The notes beneath the pieces were generated by a model that was not told the origin of the DNA, searched no databases, and saw only the letters and a list, made by a program, of their open reading frames with translations. A program made the position numbers and the translations under genes. A DNA stretch of 64,000 nucleotides from the NCBI GenBank assembly GCA_052387905.1, contig JBQTIR010000036.1, positions 1-64,000 on the forward strand, written 5' to 3'. Within the stretch, counting starts at the first letter, position 1. The number at the start of each line of letters is the position of its first letter. Shown in pieces: positions 59,090 through 64,000 of the stretch. The DNA is from JBQTII01 sp052387905. Lineage in GTDB: Bacteria; Actinomycetota; Actinomycetes; Sporichthyales; Sporichthyaceae.

Positions 59090-60193
59090 TCACTCCCCTG
59101 GTGTCGTGATCAGGACGCTCACGATCAGGAGGACCGCAAGCGCGAGGGTGGCTTCGGTGGCGATCGACATCCGGACCCTGCCCAAGGACGTCTCGCTGGT
59201 GGAAGCGCCCAGTCCGGTGCAGGCGTCTCGGTTGACGTGAGCGAGGGTGAGGATCCCGCCGACCACCACCAGCTTGGTCAGGAGCAGTTGTCCGTAGCCT
59301 GTGGCAAGCAACTCGAGCGGTGAGTCCATGGCGGCGATTGCCAGCCCTGCGCCGGACAGGGCGACGACGGCCACGCACGCGAGCGCGACCCGTGAGAACT
59401 GTGAGAGCACCCGCGCTCGGTCAACGGGACTAATCCGACCCGAGTGCAGCGCGAGGGCAAATACTCCGCCGACCCAGATGCTCATGGCCGCGAGGTGTGC
59501 GAAGGAGGCCCACCCGGCAAGGTCGCTCATGGCGGCGGTCGAGCTCATCCCGCTCTGGCGACACAGCGCCAGTGCGGTCGCTGCGACTGCAAGTCCCCAG
59601 ACGCGTCGGACGGCCGCTGGGCCGGCGCGGTGGGCGATCAAAGCCAGAACCGCGAGAATCAGCCACAGGGCGGCAGCCGCGATACTGCGCCTTCCGGCGG
59701 AGGTGTCCAGGGCCGCGGCGAGCGCTGCGGTATCCAGGCCGCTTAGGGCGACGGCATTGGTGCGAGCGGCATCGATCACCCCTCCGCAGATGGTGCCCAG
59801 CAAACCGAGCACGGCGCCGAGCGCGGCGGTGGAGCGCACCCGCAGGTGTGCGGCGCCGGCGGGCCAGAGCAGGGCGATGAATAGCAAGGTGCCCGCACCT
59901 GCCACCAGCCCGCTGTAGGCGTAAAGGCTCGCGGCCGAGCCTGCCCACCGCAGGCCCTGCGCCGGTGTCGACGCGAGAGCCTCGAGGCTCAGCGTGGCCA
60001 TGACGAGTGCCGACGCGGCGGCGGCGCCTCCTGCCACCCGGAGCAGCGCCGATGCGCAGCCCGTGTCCATCGTCCTGCGGCGAGGGGTCGCCGGTGATTG
60101 CGCCGCGGGGACACGGTCCAGTGCGAGATGTCCTTCCCGAACTCGAGCAGACCTTGCGGGGCCAGGGGGGCGGACAGGGGTCGACGTGCTCAT
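59090..60193 (-). CDS. copD: CopD-domain copper resistance membrane protein
   Basis: The 367-aa protein has a polar N-terminus of about 50 residues, then about eight or nine membrane helices. The C-terminal half shows the CopD pattern SFAHLAAMSIWVGGVFALALHSGR and SRVALACVAVVALSGAGLAIAAM, then YGQLLLTKLVVVGGILTLAHVNRDA. CopD proteins take part in copper uptake or tolerance across the membrane. ATG 60193 follows GGAGGAG. It is the first gene of the copper cluster; the two cupredoxins follow with gaps of 110 and 123 bp. Confidence 0.85.
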   Translation of the reverse strand: MSTSTPVRPPGPARSARVREGHLALDRVPAAQSPATPRRRTMDTGCASALLRVAGGAAAASALVMATLSLEALASTPAQGLRWAGSAASLYAYSGLVAGAGTLLFIALLWPAGAAHLRVRSTAALGAVLGLLGTICGGVIDAARTNAVALSGLDTAALAAALDTSAGRRSIAAAALWLILAVLALIAHRAGPAAVRRVWGLAVAATALALCRQSGMSSTAAMSDLAGWASFAHLAAMSIWVGGVFALALHSGRISPVDRARVLSQFSRVALACVAVVALSGAGLAIAAMDSPLELLATGYGQLLLTKLVVVGGILTLAHVNRDACTGLGASTSETSLGRVRMSIATEATLALAVLLIVSVLITTPGE

Positions 60194-60707
60194 CCGCCCA
60201 CTCCTCCCGCTTGCGGGAACTACGGCCCGGAATCCGGCGACTCTTCCCGTGCCGATTCCGGCTATCGGCCGCGAAACCATGACAACTTGGGGAGGGTGCC
60301 TCAGCGTTGCCCCCCGGTTGCCTCTGAATAAGGTTTGCCGCACTCCGGGGACGGTGCCGTTTCCGCCACCGCACAGTGCGGATCGTTACGATGTGCGCCC
60401 AGCCAGTGTCGTGGCGTGCGTCACCACAACGGTTTAGCGGCGGTGTGCAGACCATGCTGACGCAACGTCAGTTCAGGGGCCGGAGTGGCCCTGCGTTGCA
60501 TCGCAACGTGATCCGGACTACCGATGGTCCTGCACGGAGCCGAGCGCGCGAGGTGCGAGCTCGGGTATCGACGCGTCACCACCTGGTAATGGCCAGGGGG
60601 TCGCAACATCTGACGTGCAGGCGCACAGTGGGAATTACGCGTCGCGTATCCGCGACCAGATGGGCACTGCTCCCGATCGGGAGTGGGACTACTCAGAAGG
60701 CACGCCG
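60194..60707. other. Gap between copD and a small membrane protein gene
   Basis: These 514 bp separate divergent genes and probably hold both promoters. I see CTGACG-CAA-CGTCAG (60457-60471), GGGCC...GGCCC (near 60477-60491) and the 14-bp palindrome CTCCCGATCGGGAG (60670-60683), 25 bp before the ATG at 60708. Any of these could be an operator. No convincing coding region is present, although a frame opens at 60615. Confidence 0.4.
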
Positions 60708-60914
60708 ATGCAGAATTCGTCAGACATGGCCGGTTGGATCATCTTTCTGATGGGCACCGGGTCGATCCTGATGTTCACGTTCGCCTGGGCCGTGCAAACG
60801 CGCCTGCCAGCGGTGCGCGGTCCGCAGCTGACAGGCCGCGCCGCAGCGCCGTACTGGTACAGCCCGACCGGGCGCCAGGACGAGCGCGGCATCATCGCCG
60901 TCCGACGTGGATAA
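60708..60914 (+). CDS. Small single-helix membrane protein, 68 aa
   Basis: The protein MQNSSDMAGWIIFLMGTGSI... has one membrane helix (about residues 8-30). The cytoplasmic tail contains APYWYSPTGRQDERGIIAVRRG. ATG 60708 follows AGAAGG at a good spacing; an upstream in-frame GTG (60615) or ATG (60660) would add residues that do not look like protein. It is divergent from the copper cluster and may be linked to it, but there is no family to support a role. Confidence 0.5.
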   Translation: MQNSSDMAGWIIFLMGTGSILMFTFAWAVQTRLPAVRGPQLTGRAAAPYWYSPTGRQDERGIIAVRRG

Positions 60915-60935
60915 GCAGTTGACAGCGCCGACAGG

Positions 60936-61910
60936 TCAGGGGGTGGCGGCCGCGCGCTCGCGGCGGATCTCCTTGGGCAGGCTGAAGAGCAGCGTTTCCT
61001 GCGCCGCGCGGACGACCTCCACGTCGGCGTAGCCGCGCGCCGCGAGCCAGGTCAGTAGGGCGTCCACCAGGATCTCGGGCACCGACGCGCCGCTGCTGAC
61101 CCCGATCGTCGTGACGCCGTCGAGCCAGGCCGGGTCCACCTCGCCGGCATGGTCGACGAGGTAGGCGGCCCGCGCCCCGTACTCCAGTGCCACCTCGACC
61201 AGGCGCACCGAGTTCGAGGAGTTGCGGGATCCGACGACGATCACCAGGTCGCACCGCGGGGCGAGCTGCTTGACGGCCACCTGGCGGTTCTGGGTCGCGT
61301 AACAGATGTCGTCACTGGGCGGGTCCATCAGCGCGGGGAAGCGTTCGCGAAGCTTCGCCACCGTTGCCAGCGTCTCGTCGACGGACAGCGTGGTCTGCGA
61401 GAGCCACGCGACGCGGTTCTCATCGCGCACCGAGATGTTGACGACGTCGTCCGGACCATCGACGAGGTGAATGTGCTCGGGCGCCTCGCCGGCCGTGCCG
61501 ACGACCTCTTCGTGGCCCTCGTGGCCGATCAACAGGATGTCGTAGTCGTCGGCGGCGAAGCGGCGTGCCTCGTTGTGCACCTTGGTCACCAGCGGACAGG
61601 TGGCGTCGATCGTGCGCAGGTTGCGGGCCGCGGCCTCGGCGTGCACGACCGGCGCGACCCCGTGCGCGGAGAAGATGACTAGTGCGCCCTCGGGAACCTC
61701 GTCGGTCTCGTCCACGAAGATCGCGCCCCGCTCGCGCAGGGTGGCCACCACATGCTGGTTGTGCACGATCTCCTTGCGCACATAGACCGGGGCCCCGTGC
61801 AGCTCCAGGGCCTGTTCGACGGTCTGCACCGCCCGGTCGACGCCCGCGCAGTAGCCGCGGGGTGCAGCCAGCAGCACGCGGCGGGAGTTCGGAGGAGCCG
61901 GGGTGGTCAT
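60936..61910 (-). CDS. ispH: 4-hydroxy-3-methylbut-2-enyl diphosphate reductase
   Basis: This last enzyme of the MEP isoprenoid pathway makes IPP and DMAPP with a [4Fe-4S] cluster. The 324-aa protein has the three cluster cysteines Cys21 (PRGYCAGVDRAV), Cys105 (DATCPLVTKVH) and Cys203 (DDICYATQNRQ), plus VHNQHVV, SAHGVAP and GSRNSSNS. It overlaps the rmuC stop by 4 nt (ATGA), so it is transcribed with rmuC. The prenyltransferase 30 kb away uses its products. The location near xseA matches Rv1110. Confidence 0.96.
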   Translation of the reverse strand: MTTPAPPNSRRVLLAAPRGYCAGVDRAVQTVEQALELHGAPVYVRKEIVHNQHVVATLRERGAIFVDETDEVPEGALVIFSAHGVAPVVHAEAAARNLRTIDATCPLVTKVHNEARRFAADDYDILLIGHEGHEEVVGTAGEAPEHIHLVDGPDDVVNISVRDENRVAWLSQTTLSVDETLATVAKLRERFPALMDPPSDDICYATQNRQVAVKQLAPRCDLVIVVGSRNSSNSVRLVEVALEYGARAAYLVDHAGEVDPAWLDGVTTIGVSSGASVPEILVDALLTWLAARGYADVEVVRAAQETLLFSLPKEIRRERAAATP

Positions 61911-62983
61911 GGCTCCATGGTAGGCGGCGCCGCGCTCCACTCCGGGGCCGCTAGTGGGCGGGGGGCGTTCTCGACCGCGCGCGGCGAGGGAATCTCGCCG
62001 GTGGCGATGCCGAGCGCGTTGAGCCGGCGGGCACTGACCAGGACCCGCGATTCCATCGAGGCCGCTGCGGCGTTGAAGTCGCTCACGGTGCGGCTCAAGG
62101 ATCGCCCGAGCCGGTCGACGTGCTCGGCTGCGGTCGCCAGCCGGGTGTAGAGCTCGCGTCCGAGGTCGAATACCTCCTGGGCATGGAGCGAGAGGGCTTC
62201 CTGCTGGTGATTCCACGCGATGGTGCGCAGCATCGCCACCAGCGAGCTGGGGGTGGCGATCAGCACACGTGCGGCGATCGCATGCTCGAGCAGCTCCGGA
62301 TCGTGCTCGAGCGCTGGGGCGAGGAAGGCCTCACCAGGCAGGAAGAGCACGACGAATTCCGGGCTGCCCGCCACGTGGCGCCAGTACGCCTTGCCCGCCA
62401 GCTGGTCGACGTGGGCGCGCAGGTGCTTGGCGTGGGCGCGCAGACGCTCGGTCGCCACCGACTCCTCGGCCGCGGCATGGGCCTGCAGGTAGGCCGCGAG
62501 TGAGACCTTGGCGTCGACCACGACGTTGCGTCCCCCGGTGAGGTGCACCACGAGATCCGGGCGCAGCGTGCCGCCCTCCGTGCGCACACTCACCTGTTCG
62601 GCGAAGTCGCAGTGCGCCGACATCCCGGCCAGCTCGACGACCCGGCGCAGTTGGAGCTCACCCCAACGTCCCCGTGCCTGCGGGGCCCGCAGGGCGTGGG
62701 TCAGAGCAGCCGTTTCGCGGCCGACGAACTCCGCCGCCGCCCTGGTTTGCTCCACCTGCTCGCTGAGCGCTCCGTGCGCCGCGGCGCGCGAGGTCTCCAG
62801 CTCCCCGAGGCGCGCCTCCATCCGTCGCAGGCCCTCCTGGACCGGCCCGAGCACCCCGTGGCCGCCCAGGGCCGCTCCGGCGGGAGCGCTGACGAGCAAT
62901 CGCCGCAGCGCGAACACCCCCAGCGCGGCGCCGGCGGCCACGAGCGCAATCGCGCCGAGTACGAACCCCACCCATGCATCCAT
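61907..62983 (-). CDS. rmuC: DNA recombination protein RmuC
   Basis: The 358-aa protein has an N-terminal membrane helix (MDAWVGFVLGAIALVAAGAALGVFAL), a coiled coil (about 45-110) and the RmuC nuclease-like domain. That domain has ARGRWGELQLRRVVELAGM, LRPDLVVHLTGGRNVVVDAKVSL, VLFLPGEAFLAPAL and ATPSSLVAMLRTIAWNHQQE. RmuC limits recombination at inverted repeats in E. coli. ATG 62983 is preferred; ATG 63055 would add 24 residues before the helix. It starts the two-gene unit with ispH. Confidence 0.92.
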   Translation of the reverse strand: MDAWVGFVLGAIALVAAGAALGVFALRRLLVSAPAGAALGGHGVLGPVQEGLRRMEARLGELETSRAAAHGALSEQVEQTRAAAEFVGRETAALTHALRAPQARGRWGELQLRRVVELAGMSAHCDFAEQVSVRTEGGTLRPDLVVHLTGGRNVVVDAKVSLAAYLQAHAAAEESVATERLRAHAKHLRAHVDQLAGKAYWRHVAGSPEFVVLFLPGEAFLAPALEHDPELLEHAIAARVLIATPSSLVAMLRTIAWNHQQEALSLHAQEVFDLGRELYTRLATAAEHVDRLGRSLSRTVSDFNAAAASMESRVLVSARRLNALGIATGEIPSPRAVENAPRPLAAPEWSAAPPTMEP

Positions 62984-63146
62984 GGGAGCCAGCGTGGCCG
63001 GGCGCACCGACAGTTTCGCCGCCAGCAGTTTCGCCGACCGCATCACACTGTCCACAGATCGGGTGAATCCCCTGCAGATCGGCGCCGTGCCCGTCTAAGC
63101 TCCCGCGCAGATCGGGTCGGGGCCGATTCGCAGGCGGGGGCTCGTG

Positions 63147-63986
63147 ATGCGCAGACAGATCGCAGTGGCAACGTTGGTGAGCGCCGGGCTGATCCAGATC
63201 GGGGTACCCGCGCAGGCCGCCCCGGGTGCTGCCGGCCGGCAGAGCGTCGCGCTGCCCTCGACGATGGCCGCCCTCGGCGATTCCCTCACCAGGGGTTTCA
63301 ACGCGTGCGGGTTCTACCGCGACTGCCCGCAGCGTTCGTGGAGCACCGGCGATGATGGGGTGCCGGGCCACCTCGCGCGGCTCGGGTCCGCGGGCGCCAC
63401 CGTGTCGGCGGTGAATCTCGCGCGCAGCGGCGCTCGCGTTGCCGAGCTTCCGGGGCAGGCACGCGCCGCGGTGGCCGCCGGTAGCGACTACGTGACGATC
63501 CTGATCGGCGCCAACGACATCTGCCGGCCCGCGGAGTCCCAGATGACGGATCCGACCGTGTTCCGATCCTGGCTCGACGCCGCGCTGGCGGTGCTGGCGC
63601 CACGCGGCACCCGCGTCTTCATCGCGAGCATCCCCGACCTCAAGCGGTTGTGGGACGTCGGGCACCGTCACCGCGTGGTGCGCTACGTCTGGTCCAAGTT
63701 CGATGTGTGCCCGACGATGCTGGCCCGTCCGGGGTCCTACGACGAGGCTGACGTCGCCCGGCGGGATCGGGTGCGCCAGCGGATCAGGGAGTACAACGCG
63801 CAGTTGGCGGCCGCGTGCGCGGGGTACGGGGTGTTGTGCCGGTTCGACGACAACGCCGTCTTCCGGGCCCGCTTCGATTTCGACCTCGTCAGCAAATGGG
63901 ACTTCTTCCACCCCAATCGGGGCGGACAGCGCCTGCTGGCGGAGGTCACCTGGCAGCAGGGAGAGTTCGCTGCGGTCGCCGAATAG
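63147..63986 (+). CDS. Secreted SGNH/GDSL hydrolase
   Basis: The 279-aa protein has a signal peptide (MRRQIAVATLVSAGLIQIGVPAQA) and the SGNH blocks ALGDSLTRG (nucleophile Ser), LIGANDIC, and KWDFFHPNRGGQ with the catalytic Asp/His. The conserved Gly of block II is in NLARSGARV. Four Cys, including those in FNACGFYRDC, suggest disulfides, as in secreted actinobacterial esterases. It is unlike the SGNH gene at 3015 in sequence beyond the motifs. GTG 63144 is an alternative start. The last 14 bases of the window hold nothing further that I can call. Confidence 0.88.
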   Translation: MRRQIAVATLVSAGLIQIGVPAQAAPGAAGRQSVALPSTMAALGDSLTRGFNACGFYRDCPQRSWSTGDDGVPGHLARLGSAGATVSAVNLARSGARVAELPGQARAAVAAGSDYVTILIGANDICRPAESQMTDPTVFRSWLDAALAVLAPRGTRVFIASIPDLKRLWDVGHRHRVVRYVWSKFDVCPTMLARPGSYDEADVARRDRVRQRIREYNAQLAAACAGYGVLCRFDDNAVFRARFDFDLVSKWDFFHPNRGGQRLLAEVTWQQGEFAAVAE

Positions 63987-64000
63987 AGTGGTCCCTCGTG

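Noticed and set aside
60615..60707. Longer start for the 68-aa membrane protein
   Set aside because: The extra residues are not conserved-looking, and the ribosome site AGAAGG fits ATG 60708 better.
1..64000. tRNA or rRNA genes
   Set aside because: I looked in the gaps for cloverleaf-like segments and conserved rRNA stretches and found none I could support. A tRNAscan run would settle this.

Overview
The window comes from a high-G+C actinobacterium. The evidence is GTG/TTG starts, mycothiol S-conjugate amidase, a GTP-type PEP carboxykinase and the gene order. About 57 genes fill almost all of the 64 kb, most of them ordinary chromosomal metabolism. The order SGNH hydrolase - cbs - metB - greA - DUF4307 - mca - small membrane protein - haemolysin-III-like - short prenyltransferase - phoH2 - fumC - glpX - xseB - xseA - ispH follows, with insertions, the order I remember for Mycobacterium tuberculosis Rv1075c to Rv1110. 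The copper genes, P450, sucrase-ferredoxin protein and secreted low-complexity proteins fit a Sporichthya/Frankia-like actinomycete better than a mycobacterium, but that placement is inference.

Layout. 1-3 kb: the tail of an iron-sulfur oxidoreductase subunit, small hypotheticals and a Bax-inhibitor-1-like membrane protein. 3-12.6 kb: SGNH hydrolase, cbs, a MITE-like element, two allene-oxide-cyclase-like secreted proteins, a sucrase-ferredoxin protein, P450, msrA and metB (sulfur amino acid metabolism). 12.6-26 kb: methyltransferase, two MFS exporters, a MoxR/VWA-type pair, FIST and ROK proteins, ilvA, a drug-type ABC exporter and greA. 26-34 kb: DUF4307, mca, three small secreted proteins, a PAQR protein, a Z-prenyltransferase and phoH2. 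34-48 kb: fumC, a nuclease-like gene bracketed by palindromic repeats, pckG, a soluble Ser/Thr kinase, a two-component system with two acidic secreted proteins, class I fumarase, glpX, xseB and xseA. 48-56 kb: a complete branched-chain amino acid (Liv-type) ABC transporter with three tandem binding proteins, then a GAF-LuxR regulator. 56-61 kb: a copper/cupredoxin cluster. 61-64 kb: ispH, rmuC and a second SGNH hydrolase.

The most unusual content is of four kinds. (1) A family of 40-bp palindromic intergenic repeats occurs in seven clear copies and one possible divergent copy. Two pairs with identical 73-bp spacing bracket a single nuclease-like gene. (2) A two-component locus is flanked by two secreted Asp-rich proteins. 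The same inverted repeat, GATGAG-N6-CTCATC, lies upstream of both secreted-protein genes, and the response regulator appears to start at CTG. (3) A secreted cupredoxin carries three exact 57-residue-period His-rich repeats. (4) A MITE-like element with 17-bp terminal inverted repeats follows cbs. No rRNA, tRNA, CRISPR array, complete insertion sequence or prophage was seen.
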